Part shown: in pieces, positions 16,910-25,540 of the stretch
Numbering within the stretch: the first letter of the stretch is position 1
Layout of the letters: each line of letters starts with the position of its first letter
Assembly (NCBI GenBank): GCA_049604415.1
Contig: JBMYTN010000014.1
Coordinates: forward strand, 27,727 to 91,726
Direction: 5' to 3'
Source: JBMYTN01 sp049604415
GTDB lineage: Bacteria > Pseudomonadota > Alphaproteobacteria > Rhodospirillales > Rhodospirillaceae
DNA length: 64,000 bases
Notes under the pieces: generated by a model
The model's database searches: none
Seen by the model: only the letters and a program-made list of their open reading frames with translations
What the model was told of the DNA's origin: nothing
Position numbers and translations under genes: made by a program

Positions 16910-17620
16910 ATGACAGTGTGGCTAGGGAAATCTTTCATCGGATTGTTGGTGTTCGGCGGCTTGGCCGCCTGTTCTGCTGCGCCTGGGGTGCAGCTGGATG
17001 ATCCCATTGAGCGGAAGGTGAAATGGTACTCCACCCTAAATGGGGATGACATCCGAGCGCGTTGTGCAGCAGGGGGTAGTGATGAGGTGCGTTTGATTAT
17101 GAACGCGGTCTATTCGGAGCATGTCCGCATTCACACCCTGCGTCCAGGGTCGACCGGTTCCGGATTGGGCCAAGGACAAACTGCGGTGATGGACAGTCGC
17201 ATTATTGGCGAGACCGATTTGACTGCCCTGGCGGTGGACCTGACCGATCTGTTGGGGCCAGGGCGGGGCGTGGATAGCAAGGCCGCCATCAATGCAGAGC
17301 AGCTTGCCGCGATCATGGACGGGTTGGAGGCCAGCGGCCTGTCTTCCGGCGGCGCAACCCCCGCGACCTTGCGGGGAGCGTCCCATTATTGGGTGGCGTC
17401 TGCCTGTCGAAGTGGTGCCTATTCCTTTGCGGCTTGGCGGGTCGATGACGGTCATGCGGGCAGCATGGCTTTTGTGAAGCCCGTGCTGGCGGCAGACCCG
17501 TCCGGTATTTTGGTTCCGGTATATCAAAGAGCTGTGCGGGGCGGGATTGAAGAGCGCCGTCGTGAGCAATTTGACTTTGTGCTTGAGGCCGGTCCGGAAG
17601 GCCTGCTCTATCTGCCTTAA
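16910..17620 (+). CDS. Putative lipoprotein of unknown function
   Basis: The product has about 236 residues and begins with a signal peptide ending in a lipobox: LLVFGGLAAC, with the Cys at about residue 21 as the predicted lipid anchor. The mature part lacks a domain I recognise. It includes VKWYSTLNGDDIRARCAAG, a Ser/Gly/Gln-rich patch and a C-terminal ILVPVYQRAVRGGIEERRREQFDF segment. Upstream in-frame ATGs at 16778 and 16883 exist, but the 16910 start gives a normal signal peptide, and GGGGAAAAAC precedes it. It is divergent from the SPOR carboxypeptidase across a CtrA-type site, so an envelope role is plausible but not shown. Confidence 0.65.
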   Translation: MTVWLGKSFIGLLVFGGLAACSAAPGVQLDDPIERKVKWYSTLNGDDIRARCAAGGSDEVRLIMNAVYSEHVRIHTLRPGSTGSGLGQGQTAVMDSRIIGETDLTALAVDLTDLLGPGRGVDSKAAINAEQLAAIMDGLEASGLSSGGATPATLRGASHYWVASACRSGAYSFAAWRVDDGHAGSMAFVKPVLAADPSGILVPVYQRAVRGGIEERRREQFDFVLEAGPEGLLYLP

Positions 17621-17674
17621 CCGCAGTTTTCCTGGCGAAATCACCCATCTCACTCCAGAGAGATGGAGTTTATG

Positions 17675-17736
17675 TTGCGATGCACAAAAGTCATTGACAA
17701 TCTCTACCCGTGAGGGCATTGTGATGTTGCGTTGCA
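17675..17736 (+). promoter_or_regulatory. Phasin upstream region: TTGACA element bracketed by repeated TTGCGWTGCA
   Basis: TTGCGATGCA (17675-17684) and TTGCGTTGCA (17727-17736) flank a perfect TTGACA hexamer (17694-17699), about 200-260 bases before the phasin start. TGC-rich half-sites resemble published PhaR operators in other alphaproteobacteria (family knowledge). That a repressor binds here is inference. The 316-base gap holds no gene I can support. Confidence 0.35.
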
Positions 17737-17937
17737 GCATGATGTGGGGCTTTGGGTTCCAGACGGAACCGGAGGCCATATCGGCTTGGATCCTCGGGGA
17801 GCCGTTTTTGGGCCCGGATCCGTTAATCGCGTTAATCAGGGCCCATGCCCACGGGACTTTCCGGATCTGTCATCGGTTGGCAGAGGTCGGGGAGGGCGAG
17901 GGACCCCGCCAAAAAACTGTTAGTCTGGAGACACGAC

Positions 17938-18633
17938 ATGGCCACCACTCCCACCAAAACCACCCGCAGCCGTTCCACCAAGTCCAAGGCTGCTTCCGCT
18001 GCTCCGGCTCCGGTCGCCGTTGGCGCCCCGGCTCTGGGTGATTTTTCCGCTCCGCTGAAAGACATGGGTCTGCCGACCGTCGAGCAGGTTGTCACCGCTG
18101 GTCAAACCGGCATTGACGATGCCGTCAAGGTGAGCACCGAAGTGTTCGAAACCGGCAAGGGCGTTGTCGAAAGCATGGTCAAGGCTGGTCAAACCGCCGC
18201 TGAAGAATCCTATGAAAAGGCCGTCAACTTCTCCAAGGAGCAAGTTGCTGCTGTTGAAAAGGCTTCCGGCGACGTGCAAGCCAAGATGGACGAACTGGTG
18301 ACCGAAGCCAAGGCCAATGCCGAAGCCCTGTCCGAAGCCAGCTCGATCTATGTCCAAACCCTGCAAGACATGGCTGTTGTGGCCTACAACTTCGGCCGTG
18401 ACTCCGCCGAAGAAGGTGCCGCTCTGGTGAAGTCCCTGATGGAAGTCAAGGACCCGACCGCTGCCTATGAACTGCAAGCTGCTTACAGCACCAAGGCCAC
18501 CGAAAAGGCCATTGAAGTGTCCACTCAGCTGACCGACATGGCCTCCAAGGCTGCTGAAGCTGCCACCGCTCCGGTGAAGGCCCGCTTCGATGCCGCCATG
18601 GGCACCATGGAAAGCATGATGACCATGAAGTAA
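17938..18633 (+). CDS. Phasin family protein
   Basis: Phasins coat polyhydroxyalkanoate granules. The 231-residue product has an N-terminal Lys/Ser/Ala-rich basic segment (TPTKTTRSRSTKSKAASAAPAP), followed by an almost entirely helical, Ala/Glu/Lys-rich body. This includes VFETGKGVVESMVKAGQTAAEESYEKAVNF and DMAVVAYNFGRDSAEEGAALVKSLMEVKDPTAAYELQ, matching the Phasin_2 pattern. GGAG at 17926 precedes ATG 17938 at normal spacing. Codon usage is strongly biased (GTC, AAG, CTG), as expected for an abundant protein. The long basic N-terminus is typical of magnetospirillum-like phasins. No PHA synthase gene lies in the window. Confidence 0.88.
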   Translation: MATTPTKTTRSRSTKSKAASAAPAPVAVGAPALGDFSAPLKDMGLPTVEQVVTAGQTGIDDAVKVSTEVFETGKGVVESMVKAGQTAAEESYEKAVNFSKEQVAAVEKASGDVQAKMDELVTEAKANAEALSEASSIYVQTLQDMAVVAYNFGRDSAEEGAALVKSLMEVKDPTAAYELQAAYSTKATEKAIEVSTQLTDMASKAAEAATAPVKARFDAAMGTMESMMTMK

Positions 18634-18692
18634 GTCTTGCTTTTTTAAGGCCGCCGGATCCGATCTGGCGGCTGAAAAAGAGAAGAATGAAG

Positions 18693-18731
18693 ACCCGGTG
18701 CCGGATCCGATCCAGCGCCGGGTTTTCTTTT
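18693..18731 (+). terminator. Intrinsic terminator after phasin
   Basis: ACCCGGTGC pairs with GCGCCGGGT (one G-T pair) and is followed by TTTCTTTTG. A second hairpin without U-tract (GCCGCC 18650-18655 / GGCGGC 18667-18672) precedes it; both loops carry the same GGATCCGATC string. Confidence 0.75.
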
Positions 18732-19079
18732 GCGCTGCAAAGCCCAAGGGGACCAGTGTGTGCGGGCGTCACATGCTATTCCGGCTGCGGAATATGGACC
18801 ATTGACGAATTGGCCCCTTTTCTGCGGAGGGGAATATCCTGATATGCAGTAGGTCAATTTGCTGGAGAAGAAACCGATCTGCGCAGATGGAGACGAACGG
18901 CTCTTGAAAACCACTTCAGAACCGATCAGCATAGAGGTTTGGGGAGTTTTGCCGCCTTGGGGTCAATGAAAGCAGGTTCCCAATGGTGGAATGGGTAAAA
19001 CGCATGGATGGGATGGTCCTGTATGCTTCCTGAACAGATGGATTGTCTGACGGTCGAGGCCGTGGTGGCGAGGAATGGA
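18732..19079. other. Intergenic region before clpS, no gene seen
   Basis: About 350 bases between the phasin terminator and the probable clpS start. It includes the inverted repeat CCCCT/AGGGG near 18815-18833. I see no convincing promoter hexamer pair and no conserved coding frame. Confidence 0.3.
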
Positions 19080-19475
19080 ATGCCTGTGCTTGAGGCGTCT
19101 TTGGGTGCTCCGATGTGGAAGGCCGCTGATGAAGAAAAAGGCCCCCCCGGCAATGGTGCCGATGATGGGGATGGTCCTGGCACGGGAACCGGTGTGGTTA
19201 TCAAAGCCAAACCGAAAACCAAAAAGCCGTCGATGTATAAAGTCCTGATGCTTAACGACGATTACACCCCGATGGAATTCGTCGTCCACGTCTTGGAACG
19301 GTTCTTCTCTAAAACCCATGATGAGGCAACCCAGATCATGCTCCATGTCCACCAAAAGGGTGTGGGGCTATGTGGGGTCTATACCTATGAGGTTGCCGAA
19401 ACCAAGATCAGCCAGGTCATGGATTTGGCCCGGCGGTCTCAGCATCCGCTGCAATGCACCTTGGAAAAGGAGTAA
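19080..19475 (+). CDS. clpS: ATP-dependent Clp protease adaptor ClpS
   Basis: ClpS binds N-degron substrates and delivers them to ClpAP. The core is clear: YKVLMLNDDYTPMEFVVHVLERFF, then HDEATQIMLHVHQKGVGLCGVYTYEVAETKISQVMDLARRSQHPLQCTLEKE. The NDDYTPM and HxxG elements form the N-degron pocket. The flexible N-terminal tail is longer than usual and its start is uncertain. ATG 19080 follows AGGAA, ATG 19113 would give about 120 residues, and an open frame extends upstream to 19008. clpA follows after 35 bases, the normal alphaproteobacterial order. Confidence 0.92.
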   Translation: MPVLEASLGAPMWKAADEEKGPPGNGADDGDGPGTGTGVVIKAKPKTKKPSMYKVLMLNDDYTPMEFVVHVLERFFSKTHDEATQIMLHVHQKGVGLCGVYTYEVAETKISQVMDLARRSQHPLQCTLEKE

Positions 19476-19510
19476 AGCGGCGGGTCCCTGTTAGGAGGGT
19501 AGAGTAAAGC

Positions 19511-21859
19511 ATGCTGTCCAGAAATTTAGAGCAGACGCTACACCGGGCTTTGTCCCTTGCCGCTGAGCGGCGCCATGAATATGCCACCTTGGAGCATCTG
19601 CTTCTGGCCTTGACCGATGACCCTGATGCCATCGCCGTCTTGAAGGCTTGTTCCGTCGATCTGGAAAAGCTGAAACCCCAACTCACAGAGTTTTTGGACA
19701 AGGAACTGACCGGTCTTCAGGTGGAAGATCCGGACGGAGATCCGAAGCCGACCGCTGGCTTCCAGCGCGTGGTCCAACGGGCTGCCATTCATGTGCAGTC
19801 CTCCGGGCGGGAACAAGTCACCGGGGCCAATATCCTCGTCGCGGTGTTCTCGGAACGGGAAAGCCATGCGGTTTATTTCCTGCAAATGCAGGACATGACC
19901 CGGCTCGATGCGGTCAATTATATCTCTCACGGCATTGCCAAAGCCCCAGGTCAGTCCCAATCCCGCTCTCCGCGTGGTGCGGAGGAAGAGACCAAGGCCG
20001 AAGAACCGAGCAAAAAGGGTCGCGAGGCTCTGGATTCCTATTGCGTGAACCTCAATGAGCGTGCCGATGAGGGGCGGATCGACCCCTTGATTGGGCGGGA
20101 TTCAGAGGTTGAGCGCCTGATCCAGATCCTGTGTCGCCGCTCGAAAAACAACCCGCTTCTGGTCGGAGACCCTGGGGTTGGCAAAACGGCGATTGTCGAA
20201 GGCCTCGCCCGGCGCGTGGTCCACAATCAAGTGCCGGAGGTGCTGGCCAACGCCACCATTTTCGCCCTGGATATGGGCTCCCTTCTGGCTGGCACCCGCT
20301 ACCGTGGCGACTTTGAAGAACGCCTGAAAGCGGTGGTCAGCGAGTTGGAAGCCATGGATGGGGCCGTGCTGTTCATCGATGAAATCCATACGGTGATTGG
20401 CGCGGGGGCAACCTCCGGCGGCTCCATGGATGCCTCGAACCTGCTTAAGCCCGCATTGGCTCAAGGGGCGCTGCGCTGCATCGGCTCGACCACCTATAAG
20501 GAGTTCCGCAATCACTTCGAAAAGGATCGCGCTTTGGTGCGGCGGTTCCAGAAAATCGATGTGCCGGAGCCGAGCCTGGAAGATGCGGTCAAGATCCTGC
20601 GCGGCATCAAGACCTATTACGAAGATCACCACCGGGTCAGCTATACCGCTGAAGCCCTGCGGGCGGCGGTGGAACTGGCCAACAAGTATATCAATGACCG
20701 CAAACTGCCCGACAAGGCGATCGACGTGATCGATGAGGTCGGAGCGGCCCGCATGCTGTTGCCTCCGGCGAAGCGGCGCAAACGGGTCAATGTACAGGAT
20801 ATCGAGGATATCGTGGCCAAGATCGCCCGGATCCCGCCCAAAACCGTGTCGCGGGATGATCAAGAGGTGCTCAAGACCCTGGAGCGTGATCTGAAGACCA
20901 TGGTCTTCGGTCAAAATGGGGCCATTGAGGCGCTTTCCAGCGCGATCAAACTGGCCCGTGCGGGCTTGCGTGATGCGGATAAGCCGATTGGCAATTATCT
21001 GTTCAGTGGCCCAACCGGTGTCGGGAAAACCGAGGTCGCCCGCCAATTGGCGCGGATCTTAGGGATCGAGCTGATCCGCTTCGATATGTCGGAATATATG
21101 GAGCGGCATTCTGTTTCGCGCCTGATCGGTGCGCCACCGGGCTATGTTGGCTTTGATCAAGGCGGTCTGCTCACTGATGCCATTGATCAGCATCCGTTCA
21201 ACGTTCTGCTGCTTGATGAAATCGAAAAGGCCCATCCGGACCTGTTCAACATCCTGCTGCAGATCATGGATCACGGCAAACTGACCGATCACAACGGCAA
21301 GAGTGTCGATTTCCGCAATACCATCCTGATCATGACCACCAATGCCGGGGCCCAAGCTTTGGCCAAGGCGGCGATTGGGTTCAATCGGGAAACCCGAGAG
21401 GGTGATGATCTGGAAGAGATCGAACGCACCTTCTCGCCGGAATTCCGCAACCGTCTTGATGCGGTGATTCCGTTTGCGCCGCTGGATACCGAAGTGGTCG
21501 GCATGGTGGTCGACAAGTTCATTATGGAGCTTGAAGCCCAATTGGGTGACCGCAATGTCACCATTGAGCTGACCGACAAAGCCCGCAAATGGCTGGCCGA
21601 GAAAGGCTATGACCGACGCATGGGCGCCCGTCCCCTGTCCCGGATCATTCAGGAAAGCATCAAAAAGCCATTGGCCGAGGAACTGCTGTTTGGTCGTTTG
21701 ACCAAGGGTGGTCGGGTCAAGGTTGGGGTCAAGAATGGCAAATGTGACTTTGCCTTCTTCGATCTGCCCTCGGCAAAGGATGCGTCTGTTGAGGAAACGG
21801 ATGGGGAGGAAAAGTCGGATGGGAAGGCGACCGGTCCCTCTCCGGAGTCTGCCGACTGA
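19511..21859 (+). CDS. clpA: ATP-dependent Clp protease ATP-binding subunit ClpA
   Basis: ClpA is the AAA+ unfoldase of the ClpAP protease. The 782-residue chain contains an N-terminal Clp-N repeat domain (LSRNLEQTLHRALSLAAERRHEYATLEHLLLAL). The first AAA+ module has Walker A GDPGVGKT and Walker B VLFIDEIH, and the second has Walker A GPTGVGKTE and LLLDEIEKAHPD. The C-terminal D2-small domain has YDRRMGARPLSR. An acidic tail of about 40 residues (VEETDGEEKSDG) extends past the usual end. AGGAGG before the ATG at 19511 is a strong ribosome-binding site. It forms an operon with clpS and is closed by a perfect terminator. Confidence 0.96.
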   Translation: MLSRNLEQTLHRALSLAAERRHEYATLEHLLLALTDDPDAIAVLKACSVDLEKLKPQLTEFLDKELTGLQVEDPDGDPKPTAGFQRVVQRAAIHVQSSGREQVTGANILVAVFSERESHAVYFLQMQDMTRLDAVNYISHGIAKAPGQSQSRSPRGAEEETKAEEPSKKGREALDSYCVNLNERADEGRIDPLIGRDSEVERLIQILCRRSKNNPLLVGDPGVGKTAIVEGLARRVVHNQVPEVLANATIFALDMGSLLAGTRYRGDFEERLKAVVSELEAMDGAVLFIDEIHTVIGAGATSGGSMDASNLLKPALAQGALRCIGSTTYKEFRNHFEKDRALVRRFQKIDVPEPSLEDAVKILRGIKTYYEDHHRVSYTAEALRAAVELANKYINDRKLPDKAIDVIDEVGAARMLLPPAKRRKRVNVQDIEDIVAKIARIPPKTVSRDDQEVLKTLERDLKTMVFGQNGAIEALSSAIKLARAGLRDADKPIGNYLFSGPTGVGKTEVARQLARILGIELIRFDMSEYMERHSVSRLIGAPPGYVGFDQGGLLTDAIDQHPFNVLLLDEIEKAHPDLFNILLQIMDHGKLTDHNGKSVDFRNTILIMTTNAGAQALAKAAIGFNRETREGDDLEEIERTFSPEFRNRLDAVIPFAPLDTEVVGMVVDKFIMELEAQLGDRNVTIELTDKARKWLAEKGYDRRMGARPLSRIIQESIKKPLAEELLFGRLTKGGRVKVGVKNGKCDFAFFDLPSAKDASVEETDGEEKSDGKATGPSPESAD

Positions 21860-21924
21860 GCCTTGTATGGGCGTAGAAGCTTCTCCTTAACAGCGTGGCG
21901 GCGGTACCTGCTGCCATAGTTGCG

Positions 21925-21960
21925 AAACCCCGATCTGGCAATCAGATCGGGGTTTTTTTA
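21925..21960 (+). terminator. Intrinsic terminator after clpA
   Basis: AAACCCCGATCTG and CAGATCGGGGTTT form a perfect 13-bp stem with a 5-base loop, followed by a run of T. It is a strong Rho-independent terminator. Confidence 0.93.
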
Positions 21961-22084
21961 TCACTCGTTTTGATGCTATGGCCAATGGTAGATATGGAGT
22001 GGAGATGATCTCGTGGCCAAAGACGACGCGTGCGGCGTTTTGCGGGTCAAGGTCGCGTGCTGGATCGAGTGGATCAGGTGAGGC

Positions 22085-25000
22085 ATGGGGAAACGCGCCG
22101 AAATATTGCCTTGGGCAACGGCGATTTTTGCGCTTCTTGCTGTGATCGTTGCGGTCGGTTTGACATGGGCCTGGACCCATTCAGCCAAGACGGTGGCAAC
22201 GACCTATGCCCTTGCGCGCGTTGAACAAACCGCAGAGGTCCAAGCACGCCATGTCAGCACCTTGTTCAGTGCCGTCGATATGGCTTTTGAGAATTTTCGC
22301 CGCCAAACCACCCTGGACGGCACCGGGGTCACGCTCAGTCAGTGGTACACCCAAGGTCTGGACGCGCTGGAACAAACCGTTCAGATCAATCCCCTGATCC
22401 AAGATTTCATGATCATTAGCCCGAATGGAGAGCATTTGGCGTGGACGCGCAAAACGGCCCCGCCAGCCCGTCCTTTGGAGGTCGAGGTCCTGCCCCACCG
22501 GCCCAGTCCCTTCCTGCCAAGTTTTTGGACCGGACCGATTTTGCCCGGGATCACCAATGATCCGGTGACCCTATTTCTGCGCCCGCATTACAGCGGCGGC
22601 GACAGCCCGACCGCTTACATGATGGCAGTGCTTAACCGCAATATGCTCGACCAACTGCTGATCCCCGGGTCGGATGTGCAGGATCTCTATCTTCGGGTGG
22701 AATATGACCATGGCGGCATTCTGGCGGAAGCCGGAGACCGGGGCGAGTTGGGCGAGCCTAAATTATCGGCCCGTATTGATGTGCCGGGCTTTCCGATGTC
22801 CTTACAGGCCGTGGTGCCCGAACGCATCGCCTTGCAATCCCTTCAGGCCGATTTGCGCCCGGTTTGGATTGTTTGCGCGCTGTTTTGTCTGCTGACAATC
22901 GGGACGGTCCCCCTCATCCTGTTTGGCCAGGTCAGGACATTGCGTGCCTTAACGGATGCCTCTCATGAGGTGCGTGTGCTCAGCGCGTTGACCGAGACAT
23001 CCGGGGACGGGATCGTGATTATGGATCCCGATGGTCATGTCGAACGCATGAACAAACGCTTCCGGGATCTGTTTCCGACCATGGGAACCGGTTGGTTTGC
23101 CCAAGGCTCAGACCAAAACCCCACTCTGAAGGATGCGGATCAACAGATCACCCATTTGATCCGTGGTGCCGATGGGCAAACAGAGCGGTTTCAAGGCGCC
23201 GGTGTGCCTCAAGAAGGGGAAGTGCGGGATTTCAAGTTTTCTGATTCCCGGATCTTTGAAGTCTGGTGGCAAGCTGCCCGTGAACGAGGCGGGAGTGTAC
23301 TCGGGCGGGTTTGGTTCTTCCGCGATGTCACGGCCAAGCGCCGGATCGAGGTGGCGTTGCGGCGCAGTGAACGGCGCTATCGGGCGATCTTTGATACGGT
23401 CGGCGATGGCTTGATCGTGTTTTCCGATCAGGGCGGTATTCAGGATCAAAACCGCGCGGCGGAACGGATCATCGGGACCTGGGGACAAAAATCCGACAAA
23501 ACGAATGTGGCTCTGCTTGCCTCCCATGATGGCTCCGATCATGGGGGACCAGTTGATCCGGCAGTTCTGGAAAGCTTTTTGGACACCACCCTTAGCGAAG
23601 GCAGCGCCAAGGCGGAGCTTGAATGGGTGCGCAGCGTCGTCTCGGGAGGCATCCGCACGGAAGAAACATTTTCCGCTGATCTCACCGGTGTGCGTTTTGA
23701 GGTCGGCGGCAACGCCACCATCCTTGCGGTTCTGCGCGATGTCACCGTGGATCGCCAGCGTCGATTGGCCTTGCGCCATGCCAAGGAACAGGCCGAAGAG
23801 GCCGACCGGCAGAAATCGTCGTTCCTGGCGGTGATGAGCCATGAGATCAGAACGCCGATGACCGGCATTTTGGGCATGGCGGATTTGCTGCTGGACTCCA
23901 CCTTAAGCGGTTCTCAACGGGGCGAGGTCGAGGCCTTAAAGCGCTCCGCCCAGTCCCTGCTCGGTTTGCTGAACGACCTGTTGGACTTTTCTAAAATCGA
24001 AGCCGGGCAAATGCAGCTGGAAGCGGTGCCCTTCGAAGTGAAAGACCTGCTGGAGGATGTGGTTCACCTCTATCAGCATCCGGCGAAGGTAAAAGGCATC
24101 GCAATCGGCCTGGAAAATCTGGATCAGGTGTTTTGTCCGGTCCGGGGGGATTCCCTGCGCCTGCGTCAGGTCCTGGTGAATTTGGTCGGCAATGCGGTGA
24201 AGTTTACAGAGACCGGCCAAATCACCTTGCGCATTGAGGCGTTTCATATTGATGGCGTCAGCACCCGATCTGGCAGTGCGATCCCAGCCGGTCTGCCGGT
24301 TCGCCTGAGATTGTCCGTCGTCGATACCGGCATTGGCATTCCCGAAGAAGCGCAAGGACGATTGTTCTCGCCGTTCGCTCAGGCAGACAACTCTACTTCA
24401 CGGCGCTTTGGCGGGTCTGGCTTGGGGCTGGCGATTTGCAACCGCTTGGTCAAAATGATGGGCGGGGAGGTCACCGTCGAGAGTGCTCCCGGTCAGGGTT
24501 CCACATTTTCCTTTGAGATCGGGCTTATGAGCGCCTCGGTGCTCGACGTGTCTTACAGCATGCGCACCGATCCGGTCCCCGAACGCCCCGGTACGGGACG
24601 ACGGGCGGCCTATGCTCTGACGATTCTCGTTGCCGAAGACAACGACATCAATCGGATGCTGATCCAGTCGATGTTGAGCAACAAAGGCCATGACGTCGTG
24701 GTGGTTGAAGATGGTGCCCAAGCCTGGGACCATCTCTGTCGGCCCGGCATCACCCTGCCCGATGTTCTGATTGTCGATATGCGGATGCCAACCTTGGATG
24801 GTCCGACCTTGGTCAAACGCATCCGGGCGGCAGATCCGCCTTTGAATACCTTGCCGATGATTGGGTTGACCGCTGATGCCATGGCCGATGAGCTGGAGCG
24901 CTATATGGCCAGTGGCTTGGACAGCATCCTCACAAAGCCTGTCAACTGGGCCAAGTTGGATGATTTGTTGATCGGCGTGCTGCCGCAAACCCGGATTGCG

Positions 25001-25540
25001 ACAGCCGCTGCGCGGAGCCTGATCGATCTGCCAACCGAACCGAGCACGGAAAGCACGCCGTTGGAGGCGGCTCCCAGCCCCGATCAGGACCCAACGGACG
25101 CGTTCCCGATTCTTGACAGTGCCGTCCTCAATGAGTTGGCCAAGCGATTGGGTGCCCTAGAGCCGGACGGTGCCCCATCGGCAAAGATGGCGTTGCGCAG
25201 CATGGTCGACGCCGCCATTGAATCCATCCATCGTTTGGGTGCTGGCTTGGTGGACCAATCCGCGGATTTGGACCACAGCTTGGCGGGGCTCACCGATGTG
25301 CGGGACATGGCCCATTCCCTTAAAGGCGTCTCAGCCCAATTTGGCCTGCGTCGTCTGAGCGATGCGGCACGTCATCTTCAAGAACAGCTCGACAGTTGTA
25401 TCACCCATTTCACTGAGGTTGGTTCGGCCCAACCGCTTGACTTGGTTGATCAAATCGTCCTGGACCTGAGTGCCTTGCCAGCCATGGTCGAGGAGGGCAC
25501 TACGGCGCTGGCGGCGTGGCGGGAGCCGTTTAAAGACTGA
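22085..25540 (+). CDS. Hybrid sensor histidine kinase with receiver and Hpt domains
   Basis: This 1151-residue membrane kinase is built from TM1 (about 9-30), a periplasmic Cache-like sensor region, and TM2 (about 258-280). Two PAS-like regions (about 300-420 and 430-550) follow. The HisKA helix has the phospho-acceptor His586 in MSHEIRTPM. The HATPase domain has the N box VGNAVKFTETG, DTGIGIPEEAQ and RRFGGSGLGLAI. The receiver has Asp898 in VDMRMP, and the C-terminal Hpt has His1077 in AHSLKGVSAQFG. It therefore holds a full intramolecular phosphorelay, though the output regulator is not adjacent. The signal is unknown. The 3' end overlaps the convergent methyltransferase gene by 11 bases. 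Confidence 0.9.
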   Translation: MGKRAEILPWATAIFALLAVIVAVGLTWAWTHSAKTVATTYALARVEQTAEVQARHVSTLFSAVDMAFENFRRQTTLDGTGVTLSQWYTQGLDALEQTVQINPLIQDFMIISPNGEHLAWTRKTAPPARPLEVEVLPHRPSPFLPSFWTGPILPGITNDPVTLFLRPHYSGGDSPTAYMMAVLNRNMLDQLLIPGSDVQDLYLRVEYDHGGILAEAGDRGELGEPKLSARIDVPGFPMSLQAVVPERIALQSLQADLRPVWIVCALFCLLTIGTVPLILFGQVRTLRALTDASHEVRVLSALTETSGDGIVIMDPDGHVERMNKRFRDLFPTMGTGWFAQGSDQNPTLKDADQQITHLIRGADGQTERFQGAGVPQEGEVRDFKFSDSRIFEVWWQAARERGGSVLGRVWFFRDVTAKRRIEVALRRSERRYRAIFDTVGDGLIVFSDQGGIQDQNRAAERIIGTWGQKSDKTNVALLASHDGSDHGGPVDPAVLESFLDTTLSEGSAKAELEWVRSVVSGGIRTEETFSADLTGVRFEVGGNATILAVLRDVTVDRQRRLALRHAKEQAEEADRQKSSFLAVMSHEIRTPMTGILGMADLLLDSTLSGSQRGEVEALKRSAQSLLGLLNDLLDFSKIEAGQMQLEAVPFEVKDLLEDVVHLYQHPAKVKGIAIGLENLDQVFCPVRGDSLRLRQVLVNLVGNAVKFTETGQITLRIEAFHIDGVSTRSGSAIPAGLPVRLRLSVVDTGIGIPEEAQGRLFSPFAQADNSTSRRFGGSGLGLAICNRLVKMMGGEVTVESAPGQGSTFSFEIGLMSASVLDVSYSMRTDPVPERPGTGRRAAYALTILVAEDNDINRMLIQSMLSNKGHDVVVVEDGAQAWDHLCRPGITLPDVLIVDMRMPTLDGPTLVKRIRAADPPLNTLPMIGLTADAMADELERYMASGLDSILTKPVNWAKLDDLLIGVLPQTRIATAAARSLIDLPTEPSTESTPLEAAPSPDQDPTDAFPILDSAVLNELAKRLGALEPDGAPSAKMALRSMVDAAIESIHRLGAGLVDQSADLDHSLAGLTDVRDMAHSLKGVSAQFGLRRLSDAARHLQEQLDSCITHFTEVGSAQPLDLVDQIVLDLSALPAMVEEGTTALAAWREPFKD

